Part shown: positions 42,977 to 50,456 of the stretch, piece by piece
Layout of the letters: the number at the start of each line of letters is the position of its first letter
Position numbering within the stretch: position 1 is the stretch's first letter
NCBI RefSeq assembly: GCF_001469955.1
Contig: NZ_LOPU01000030.1
Coordinates: forward strand, 124,001-188,000
DNA from: Haloprofundus marisrubri
GTDB taxonomy: Archaea; Halobacteriota; Halobacteria; Halobacteriales; Haloferacaceae
DNA length: 64,000 nt
Reading direction: 5' to 3'
Notes under the pieces: model-generated
Seen by the model: only the letters and a program-made list of their open reading frames with translations
What the model was told of the DNA's origin: nothing
Database searches by the model: none
Program-made: the position numbers and the translations under genes

Positions 42977-44026
42977 ATGACTGTTTCGAGCGCCCCGGGC
43001 AAGGTGTATCTCTTCGGGGAGCACGCCGTCGTCTACGGCGAACCCGCCGTGCCCTGCGCCGTCGAGCGCCGGGCGACCGTCAGCGTCGAACCGCGCGAGG
43101 ACGACCACATCCGGGTCGAGGCGCGGGATTTGAGCCTCGACGGCTTCACCGTCGAGTACGCCGGGTCGACCGGTGACCATCCGGACGTGAACGTTCCGAC
43201 GCCGCTCGTCGAAGCCGCGATAGGGTACATCGACGCCGCCGTCGAGCAGGCACTGGACGCCGCCGGCGAAAGCGACGTCGGGTTCGACATCACCGTCGAG
43301 AGCGACATCCCCCTCGGGGCCGGACTCGGCTCCTCCGCGGCCGTCGTCGTCGCCGGCATCGACGCGGCGACGCGGGCGCTCGGCGTCGAACTCGACGCCG
43401 AGGAGATAGCCGACCGAGCCTATCGTGCGGAGTACGCCGTACAGGACGGCCAAGCCTCGCGTGCGGACACGTTCTGTTCGACGATGGGCGGGGCGGTCCG
43501 CGTCGAAGGCGACGACTGCCGGACGCTCGATACGCCGAACCTCCCGTTCGTCGTCGGCTTCGACGGCGGCGCAGGCGACACCGGCGCACTCGTCGCCGGC
43601 GTCCGCGACCTTCGTGAGCGCTACGGGTTCGCAGCCGACACCGTCGACACCATCGGCGACATCGTCCGCGAAGGGGAAGAACTCCTCTCGGAGGCCGACC
43701 CAGAGAGCGACCCCGACGAGTCGTTGCTCGTCGAACTCGGCAACCTGATGAACTTCAACCACGGGCTGTTGGAGGCGCTCGGGGTCTCCTCGCGGTCGCT
43801 CGACAACATGGTGTGGGCGGCCCGAACCGCCGGCGCACACGGCGCGAAACTGACCGGCGCGGGCGGTGGCGGTTGTATCGTCGCGCTCGACCCCACACCC
43901 GAAACACAGACGGGCCTCCGTTTCACGCCCGGTTGTGAGGACGTGTTCCGCGCGGAGTTGGCCACCGAAGGCGTCCGCGCCGAAGCCGAACACGACGATG
44001 CATCCACCGGGGAGACGGCCGAATGA
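42977..44026 (+). CDS. mvk: mevalonate kinase
   Basis: 349 residues. GHMP kinase motifs: APGKVYLFGEHAVVYG near 6-21, the ATP-binding PLGAGLGSSAA at 112-122 and the C-terminal KLTGAGGGGCIVAL. The insertion around residues 165-200 fits the archaeal type. It phosphorylates mevalonate for isoprenoid (archaeol) synthesis. Its stop codon overlaps the ipk start (ATGA at 44023), so the two pathway steps are coupled. Preceded by a TATA-like CTTAAGC about 27 nt upstream. Confidence 0.95.
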   Translation: MTVSSAPGKVYLFGEHAVVYGEPAVPCAVERRATVSVEPREDDHIRVEARDLSLDGFTVEYAGSTGDHPDVNVPTPLVEAAIGYIDAAVEQALDAAGESDVGFDITVESDIPLGAGLGSSAAVVVAGIDAATRALGVELDAEEIADRAYRAEYAVQDGQASRADTFCSTMGGAVRVEGDDCRTLDTPNLPFVVGFDGGAGDTGALVAGVRDLRERYGFAADTVDTIGDIVREGEELLSEADPESDPDESLLVELGNLMNFNHGLLEALGVSSRSLDNMVWAARTAGAHGAKLTGAGGGGCIVALDPTPETQTGLRFTPGCEDVFRAELATEGVRAEAEHDDASTGETAE

Positions 44027-44799
44027 CGGTCGTTCTGAAACTCGGTGGGAGCGTCGTCACCGACAAAGACACGCCCGAGACCGTCGACGACGACGCGATC
44101 GACGCCGCCGTCGACGCCATTTCCGAATCGGGTGTCGAGAATCTCGTCGTCGTCCACGGCGGGGGAAGTTTCGGCCACCACCACGCCGCCAACTACGGGG
44201 TCAGCACGACCGAAGGAACCGACGACGCGGCGGGTGCACTCGCCATCCACGCGGCGATGAAGCGACTGAACGACGCCGTCGTCTCCAGACTTCAGTCACG
44301 CGACGTGCCGGCGCTGCCGGTCCATCCGTTGTCGGTCGCGGCGCGGCGAGACGCCGAAGGCGACGAGGTCGGCGAAACTGACGGGGCAGGCGCGTCGCTC
44401 TCGCTCCCGCTGGAGTCGACGAAGACGCTGCTCGGCGAGGGGTTCGTTCCGGTTCTCCACGGCGACGTCGTCGCGCACGCGGGCCGCGGCGTCACCGTCG
44501 TCTCCGGCGACGAACTCGTCGTCAGACTCGCCGCCGACCTTGACGCCGACCGGGTCGGCCTCTGTTCGACAGTGCCGGGCGTCTACGACGAAAACGAGAC
44601 CGTCGTCGACGAGATTCGCTCGTTCGCGGACGTCGAATCGGCGCTCGGCGAGAGCGAATCGACGGACGTCACTGGAGGCATGGCCGCCAAAGTCCGAGCG
44701 CTGTTGGCGATGGACGCCCCGGCGCACGTGTTCGGCCCCGACGGTATCGGACCATTCTTAGCAGGAGCGTCGCCGGGGACGAAAATCGACGGTCGGTGA
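44023..44799 (+). CDS. ipk: isopentenyl phosphate kinase
   Basis: 258 residues of the amino-acid kinase fold. LKLGGSVVTDK at 5-15 is the phosphate loop, and HGGGSFGHHHA at 45-55 includes the catalytic histidine of the IPK family. GGMAAKVRALL near 219-229 and the SPGTKIDG end are typical. It converts isopentenyl phosphate to IPP, the last step of the archaeal mevalonate route that runs through mevalonate 5-phosphate decarboxylation. Coupled to mvk. Confidence 0.95.
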   Translation: MTVVLKLGGSVVTDKDTPETVDDDAIDAAVDAISESGVENLVVVHGGGSFGHHHAANYGVSTTEGTDDAAGALAIHAAMKRLNDAVVSRLQSRDVPALPVHPLSVAARRDAEGDEVGETDGAGASLSLPLESTKTLLGEGFVPVLHGDVVAHAGRGVTVVSGDELVVRLAADLDADRVGLCSTVPGVYDENETVVDEIRSFADVESALGESESTDVTGGMAAKVRALLAMDAPAHVFGPDGIGPFLAGASPGTKIDGR

Positions 44800-44896
44800 G
44801 CAAGGAACCAACCAGCCACGACACTGGCTGCGGCGCTACAGGCGGGTACAGGTGGAAAAAGCAGGGTTTCGAGCGAACGTCCCTACACGTCTTCGT

Positions 44897-45031
44897 TCAG
44901 GCTTCGAGTCCGAGTTTCACCAACTCCTCGTCGGTGTGTTCCTCGCGGAGTTCGTCTTCGTCGTGTTCGTCGAGCAACTCGCGGCGCTCGCTCTCTGTGA
45001 GTTCGTCGATGGTTGTGTAGTGGTGGCACAT
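44897..45031 (-). CDS. 44-residue acidic protein
   Basis: Starts MCHHYTTIDEL and continues as a highly acidic helical sequence with several Glu-Asp repeats (ELLDEHDEDELREEHTDEELV). Its CHH motif at the N-terminus could bind a metal. Similar 40-50 residue proteins are common in haloarchaea. It lies between ipk (convergent) and the EamA gene. An upstream in-frame ATG at 45154 would overlap the EamA stop and add an Arg-rich leader, so 45031 is preferred. Confidence 0.55.
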   Translation of the reverse strand: MCHHYTTIDELTESERRELLDEHDEDELREEHTDEELVKLGLEA

Positions 45032-45104
45032 AGCACGAGGGGATTGGTCGCTGACGGGTAAGTGGGTTTCGTGCATCGGGCGGCGTGACACTCGTCGTCG
45101 AAAA

Positions 45105-46046
45105 TCAGTCCGAGCGCGAATCGACCGGTTCGCCACGCTCTCGGTGTCGGGCAAGCGCCGCCACGATGCTGTCGGATTTCACCAGCAGGAACGCGACGAA
45201 AACACCGAAAAAGCCCACGACCGTCGTCTCGGCGAGCGACTCTTGGAGGACGAAGAAGCCGAACAGCGCCGCGAACGGTGGAATCGCGTACTCCAGCAAC
45301 CCGGCTTGAATCGGGCCGATGCGGTCGAGCAGGCGGAAGTACGCGAAGAAACCCGCCGCACCGGGAATCAGCGCGAGGTAGACGAGCCATCCGAGCGCGT
45401 CGGTCGACGCCGAGGAGAGCGCGGCCGGAGTCAGCGACTCGCCCGGGAGCGCCAGCGTCGCAAGCGCGAGCAGTAGTGCGCCGACGAGAAGCGTCCACGC
45501 CTGCAACGAGACAGGCGAGAGCGTCGCGTCGTCCTCGCGGGTGAGGACGGCTCCGAGCACCCACGCGAGCGCGGAGGCGAGCACCAGTCCCGCGCCGACG
45601 CTCGCCGACAGGTCGGTGGGGTCTAACTGCGCCATGAGGACGACGCTCAGAAAGCCGACGAGGATGCCGACCGCACCCGTCACCGAGAGGCTGTCGTCGT
45701 GGTTCGAGAGGCGGGTGAAGATGGGGGTTGCGACCGGAACCAGTCCGAGCAGCGTCGCCGCGAGAGCCGCGGAGACGTACTGCTGGCCGGCGAACAGCAG
45801 CGCGTGGTGCAGGCCGATGTTGAACGCGCCACCGGCGAGAATTGGCAGCCAGTCGCCACGGCCGCTCGGTATCCAGCGTTTCCGGGCGGCGAAGACGACG
45901 GCGAACAGCGCGAGCGCCGCCAACGAGAAGCGGAGTGCGGCGAGCGTCACCGGCGGGAACGAGTCGAGCGCCGCCTTCGTGGCGACGAACGCCGTCCCCC
46001 AGACGGCCGCGATTCCGACGAACAACGCGGCGTCGCTTCGACTCAC
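45105..46046 (-). CDS. EamA/DMT superfamily transporter
   Basis: 313 residues with ten predicted membrane helices in two EamA repeats (about 5-140 and 155-290). VWGTAFVATKAALDSFPPVTLAALRF at the start and LEYAIPPFAALFGFFVLQESL in the second repeat are typical. Members export amino acids, nucleosides or other metabolites by facilitated diffusion or antiport. The C-terminal 25 residues are charged and cytoplasmic. No clear partner gene. Confidence 0.88.
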   Translation of the reverse strand: MSRSDAALFVGIAAVWGTAFVATKAALDSFPPVTLAALRFSLAALALFAVVFAARKRWIPSGRGDWLPILAGGAFNIGLHHALLFAGQQYVSAALAATLLGLVPVATPIFTRLSNHDDSLSVTGAVGILVGFLSVVLMAQLDPTDLSASVGAGLVLASALAWVLGAVLTREDDATLSPVSLQAWTLLVGALLLALATLALPGESLTPAALSSASTDALGWLVYLALIPGAAGFFAYFRLLDRIGPIQAGLLEYAIPPFAALFGFFVLQESLAETTVVGFFGVFVAFLLVKSDSIVAALARHRERGEPVDSRSD

Positions 46047-46067
46047 TGCCTGAGCTATCGTGGGCCG

Positions 46068-46859
46068 CTACTCAGGGGTTTCGAATCGAAGTCCGTCGCG
46101 GGCGAGTCGCACCTCGCCGTCGAAGTGGGCTTCGACGCTGTCGAGCATCTCGCGGTGTTTGCCTTCGGTGTGCGGGTAGAGGTGCGTCAGGTAGAGTCGG
46201 TCGACGTCGCATCCCGAGAGCGCCTCACCGAGTTGCGTCGGCGTCGGGTGGTTCGACACGTCGATTTCGTCGGGAAACGAGCAGTCGTGTGCGAGAACGG
46301 CGGAGCCGTCGGCGAAGTTGGCGAGGCCCTCGAACGCCTCCGAGTCGCCGGAGAAGGTGAACGCGTCGCCGAAGCGGTAGGCGAGACACGGCATGGAGTG
46401 ACGCGTCTCGTAGGCTTCGACGGCGTAGCCGGCGACCTCGAACGGTTCGTTCGCGGTCACCTCACGGACACTCAGTTCGACTCTGTCCTGTAGATAGTCG
46501 TGAATCGACAGCAGGTCGTCGAGAAGCGATTTCGTCCCGGTGGGACCGACGACTTCGAGGTGGTCCTCTCCGGCCAGCCAGCGCGCCTTCAGCAGCGCGA
46601 GGAGGTCCGAGACGTGGTCGAGGTGGTGGTGGGTGAGAAGGACGCTGGCGACGCCCTCGTAGCCCACGTCGGTCTGGCTGAGGCGGTGGAGGACACCCGA
46701 ACCGCAGTCGACAAGTAGTGGGCGTCTGTCGTCGTTTTCGTCGGTTTCACTGTCTTGGTCGTGTCCGTCGCCCCCGCTGCTCGGTTCGAGTAGGAGGCCG
46801 GTCTGGACGCGGTCGGGCAGCGGCATCGCGCTGCCGGTTCCGAGAAACGTGACGTGCAT
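46068..46859 (-). CDS. metallo-beta-lactamase hydrolase, RNase Z-like
   Basis: 263 residues. The zinc site THHHLDH at 76-82 (HxHxDH), HDCSF and THLYPH near the C-terminus, and TRHSMPCLAYRF match the RNase Z/ElaC branch of MBL-fold enzymes, which trim tRNA 3' ends. Residues 29-46 are a lineage-specific acidic insertion. It is divergent from the Lhr helicase gene with about 180 bp between starts, and 22 bp upstream of the EamA start on the same strand. Other MBL phosphodiesterases are alternatives. Confidence 0.8.
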   Translation of the reverse strand: MHVTFLGTGSAMPLPDRVQTGLLLEPSSGGDGHDQDSETDENDDRRPLLVDCGSGVLHRLSQTDVGYEGVASVLLTHHHLDHVSDLLALLKARWLAGEDHLEVVGPTGTKSLLDDLLSIHDYLQDRVELSVREVTANEPFEVAGYAVEAYETRHSMPCLAYRFGDAFTFSGDSEAFEGLANFADGSAVLAHDCSFPDEIDVSNHPTPTQLGEALSGCDVDRLYLTHLYPHTEGKHREMLDSVEAHFDGEVRLARDGLRFETPE

Positions 46860-47041
46860 ACAGGGAGAATCGGCGGGCGACGGGTTGGTAGTTTTGGTGA
46901 CTGTAGTCGGGTCGTCGTCGGTAGTCGTTCGGCGCGTCGGTAGTTGTTGGTCACCACCGAACGGTGGGTCGACCCAAAATCCGACCGACGGCAGTATCGT
47001 CCAGCACAACCGACTTACCCGCTCGGTACGCAGAGAAATCA

Positions 47042-49807
47042 ATGAGTGGCCGGGAGTTGCTGGCGGCGTCGGACGTCGATTTCGACCCGGAGACGGCGAC
47101 CATCGAAGACGAGTCCGTTCTCGACTTGCTGGAACCGTCGGTTCGAGAGTGGTGGGTCGACGAGTTCGGCGCGTACGTCCCCGGCAACGGCGGCTTCTTC
47201 ACCCCGCCACAGCGCGAGGCGGTGCCGTTCATCCACGAGCGAAAGAACGCGCTCATCTGCGCGCCGACGGGGTCGGGCAAGACGCTCGCCTCTTTCACCG
47301 CCATCATCAACGAACTGTTCCGCCGCGACAGGGAACTGACCGACGGGTTGGAGAACTCGGTGTACTGTCTGTACGTCTCGCCGCTGAAGTCGCTCGCCAA
47401 CGACATCCACCGGAATCTGGCACTCCCGCTCGACGGCATCTCCGAGCGAATGGCCGACCGGGGCGTCGACACCGAGATTCGCCACGCCATCCGCCACGGC
47501 GACACCGAGTCGTCCGAGCGACAGAAGATGTTGGAGGAGACGCCACACATCCTCAACACCACGCCGGAGACGCTGGCGATTCTTCTGAACTCGCCGAAGT
47601 TCAAGCAGAAATTAGAGACTGTGGAGTACGTCGTCGTCGACGAGATTCACAGTCTCGCCGAGAACAAACGGGGAACCCATCTGTCCGTCTCCCTCGAACG
47701 CTTGGAGACGATGACCGAGTCGTCGCCGACGCGAATCGGCTGTTCGGCCACCGTCGAACCGCTGTCGACGATGGCGGAGTATCTCGTCGGCGAGGAAGAC
47801 GGCGAGACCCGCGAGTACGAACTCGTCGACACGCGGTTCGTCCGCGAGTTCGACATCCGACTGGAGTGTCCGACCGACGACCTCATCGACACGCCGCGAC
47901 AGGTGGTCCAAGAGCGTTTCTACGACCGCCTGCACGAACTCGTCGCCTCGCACACGAACACGCTCGTCTTCACGAACACCCGGTCGGGTGCCGAGCGGGT
48001 GTTACAGAACCTCCGGGAAACCTTCCCCGAGACGTTCGACGAGTCGAACTCCGGGTGTCACCACGGGTCGCTCTCGAAGGAGCGCCGCCACGAGATAGAG
48101 CGGCAGTTGAAAGCCGGCGAGTTGGACGTGGTGACGACGTCGACCAGCCTCGAACTCGGCATCGACATGCCGCACATCGACCTCGTCGTGCAGGTCGGGT
48201 CGCCGAAATCCGTCGCCTCGCTTCTGCAGCGAATCGGCCGCGCGGGACACAGACTCGGCGAGACAGTACAGGGCCGTGTGGTCGCCTTGGACCGCGACGA
48301 ACTCGTCGAATGTGCGGTGATGCTCAAAAAAGCAGAGGAGGGATTCGTCGACCGTGTGTTCGTTCCCGAGAACGCCTACGACGTGGCGAGTCAGCAGGTG
48401 TACGGGATGGCGATAAACGGCGTCAAACGCGAAACGGACGTGAAAGCGACGCTCCGCCGAGCCTACCCCTATCGGGACTTCTCCGACGAGGAGTGGGAAC
48501 GGCTGCTGGCGTATCTCACCGCCGACTACGAGGGCTTAGAGGAGAAGAACGTCTACGCGAAGATTTGGCGCGACACCAACGACGCTCCCGACGGCGAGTA
48601 CCACTACGACGAGTTCGACGTGGGCGAACCGCTCGTCGGCAAGCGCGGGCGGTTGGCGCGCGTCATCTACATGACCAACATCGGCACCATCCCCGACTCC
48701 TTTACCTGCGACGTGTACGTCCGCGGAAGCAACGAATGGGTCGGCAATCTCGACGAGAACTACCTCGACACGCTCGAAAAGGGTGACGTGTTCGTTCTCG
48801 GCGGGTCGAACTTCGAGTTCAGCTACCGTCGCGGGTCGAAAGTGTACGTCGACCCCACGTCGTCGCGGCCGACGGTCCCCTCGTGGTTCTCCGAACGCCT
48901 CCCGCTGTCGTACGACCTCGGCCGCGAGATTCTCGACTTTCAGGGCGAACTGCTCGACCGACTGGCGAGCGGCGGTCGACCCGGCGTTCGGACGTGGCTC
49001 CGCGAGTTCCCGATGGACGAAAACAGCGTTCGCGCCGTCGCGCGGATGTTCGACGAACAGGTCCGCTACGCCGGGTCGGAGACGGTCAGCACGGAGTCAC
49101 AACTGGCCGTCGAGGAAGTGTTGGACCGAGACGAGTACCGCCGCAACTTCTACGTCCACTCCAACTATGGTCGCAAGTTCAACGACGGCCTCTCGCGGTT
49201 GGTCGCCGCTCGCTGCGCTCGGCGCTCGAACACGAACGTCAAAGTCGCCGTCGCCGACAACGGGTTCACTATCTCGATGCCGCTGAACAGGAAGGTCGAC
49301 GTCGCGGACGTGCTTCGGTCGTTAGAACCCGGAAACGTCCGCGAGGAACTTCGCCGTGCGCTCACCGGAACCGACCTCCTCAAGCGATACTTCCGCATCA
49401 ACGCGACGCGGTCGTTGATGATTCTGAAGCGATACAAGGGCTACGAGAAGACCGCCGCCCAACAGCAGGTGTCCTCGGAGATGCTCTTGTCGTTCGCCCG
49501 CGACCTCGACGAGTTCGCGGTGATGGAGGAGACGTATCGGGAGATAATCGAGGACAAACTCAACGTCGCAGGGATAGTCGAGGTGCTAGGTGGGGTGCAG
49601 GAAGGCGACGTGACGGTCACCCACCGCGAACTGTACTCGCCGTCGCCGCGGGCGTTCGGTCTGGCGACGCTGATGGCGAGCGACGTGGTGCTGGCCGACG
49701 ACGAGTCGGCGGTGCTCAAGGAGTTCCACGCCCGCGTTCTCGACGAACTCGGTGAGGACGACGCGGCCGACGCGCTCTGGTCTGACGTGACGAGTACGGA
49801 CGACTGA
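47042..49807 (+). CDS. lhr: Lhr-type ATP-dependent helicase
   Basis: 921 residues, the length of Lhr-core. Superfamily 2 motifs: Walker A APTGSGKT at 74-81, DEIH at 200-203, TNTRSGAERVL near 319, TSLELGIDMPHIDLV and the QRIGRAGHR arginine finger motif near 420. The C-terminal half holds the winged-helix and Lhr-specific DUF4145-like/DEAD-associated (PF08494) domains. It unwinds or remodels DNA or DNA-RNA hybrids, probably in repair. Start 47042 chosen: upstream in-frame ATG 46964 adds a basic leader. Confidence 0.92.
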   Translation: MSGRELLAASDVDFDPETATIEDESVLDLLEPSVREWWVDEFGAYVPGNGGFFTPPQREAVPFIHERKNALICAPTGSGKTLASFTAIINELFRRDRELTDGLENSVYCLYVSPLKSLANDIHRNLALPLDGISERMADRGVDTEIRHAIRHGDTESSERQKMLEETPHILNTTPETLAILLNSPKFKQKLETVEYVVVDEIHSLAENKRGTHLSVSLERLETMTESSPTRIGCSATVEPLSTMAEYLVGEEDGETREYELVDTRFVREFDIRLECPTDDLIDTPRQVVQERFYDRLHELVASHTNTLVFTNTRSGAERVLQNLRETFPETFDESNSGCHHGSLSKERRHEIERQLKAGELDVVTTSTSLELGIDMPHIDLVVQVGSPKSVASLLQRIGRAGHRLGETVQGRVVALDRDELVECAVMLKKAEEGFVDRVFVPENAYDVASQQVYGMAINGVKRETDVKATLRRAYPYRDFSDEEWERLLAYLTADYEGLEEKNVYAKIWRDTNDAPDGEYHYDEFDVGEPLVGKRGRLARVIYMTNIGTIPDSFTCDVYVRGSNEWVGNLDENYLDTLEKGDVFVLGGSNFEFSYRRGSKVYVDPTSSRPTVPSWFSERLPLSYDLGREILDFQGELLDRLASGGRPGVRTWLREFPMDENSVRAVARMFDEQVRYAGSETVSTESQLAVEEVLDRDEYRRNFYVHSNYGRKFNDGLSRLVAARCARRSNTNVKVAVADNGFTISMPLNRKVDVADVLRSLEPGNVREELRRALTGTDLLKRYFRINATRSLMILKRYKGYEKTAAQQQVSSEMLLSFARDLDEFAVMEETYREIIEDKLNVAGIVEVLGGVQEGDVTVTHRELYSPSPRAFGLATLMASDVVLADDESAVLKEFHARVLDELGEDDAADALWSDVTSTDD

Positions 49808-49865
49808 GACCGGTTCGCCGGAAAGAAAAGTAAAGTATCAGAGACGACGCACCGACGCGCCGTCG

Positions 49866-50372
49866 TTAGACGTCGTACTGCGGAATCGCCGCGTAGCGGT
49901 CGTACAGCAGGCCGAGCACGTAGCCGTACGCCCAGTGGGCGACGAGCGTGATGACGAGATACCCCGCCAGCGCCGTCCCGGTCTGTTGGGTGTAGAAGGC
50001 GATGATGAAACCCGTCCAGACGATGGTGGCGTACGTGACGCCGCGGCGGGCGAGCGTCGACCCCGGCAGGAACACCGCCAGCGAGACGAAAAGCAGCGGC
50101 AGCGACGTCATCCCACCGGCGATGAAGATGAACGACCCGATGGCGAAGCTATCGCCGAGCATGACGATTTCCGCCAACCCCGCGAACGCCGACGGACTGA
50201 GCACGCCGAGTAGAATCCCGACGACCAGTATCGGCGTCATCGCTATCATCCCGCCTAACCCGGCCCCGGCGGCGACGGTGACCATGTCGAGGCTCAGCCC
50301 AGCCTCTTGGTCGGACGTCTCCTGGGTTACGCCGGTGTCTGACATCGTCGGATTGTTCGGACCGTTCGACAT
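49866..50372 (-). CDS. four-helix membrane protein (DUF6789-like)
   Basis: 168 residues from ATG 50372. Polar N-terminus (about 1-28), then four to five helices with a Gly-rich start AAGAGLGGMIAMTPILVVG and a polar AHWAYGYVLGLLYDRY end. This fits the DUF6789 family of haloarchaeal membrane proteins, from memory. Function unknown. Alternative start at 50345. The gene is convergent with lhr; the 58 bp between stops show an A-rich run but no hairpin. Confidence 0.65.
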   Translation of the reverse strand: MSNGPNNPTMSDTGVTQETSDQEAGLSLDMVTVAAGAGLGGMIAMTPILVVGILLGVLSPSAFAGLAEIVMLGDSFAIGSFIFIAGGMTSLPLLFVSLAVFLPGSTLARRGVTYATIVWTGFIIAFYTQQTGTALAGYLVITLVAHWAYGYVLGLLYDRYAAIPQYDV

Positions 50373-50456
50373 AGGTCGGTAGTAGGATGCGCGAAGCAAA
50401 AGCGTTCTCGCGGTTTCAAACGAAACTGAGTGTCAGTTTCGGCGATAGCCGTCGGC

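Noticed and set aside
46849-48786. 645-codon alternate frame over the lhr 5' half
   Set aside because: Arg-rich +1/-1 shadow of the helicase, and it breaks up at the end of the conserved ATPase core.
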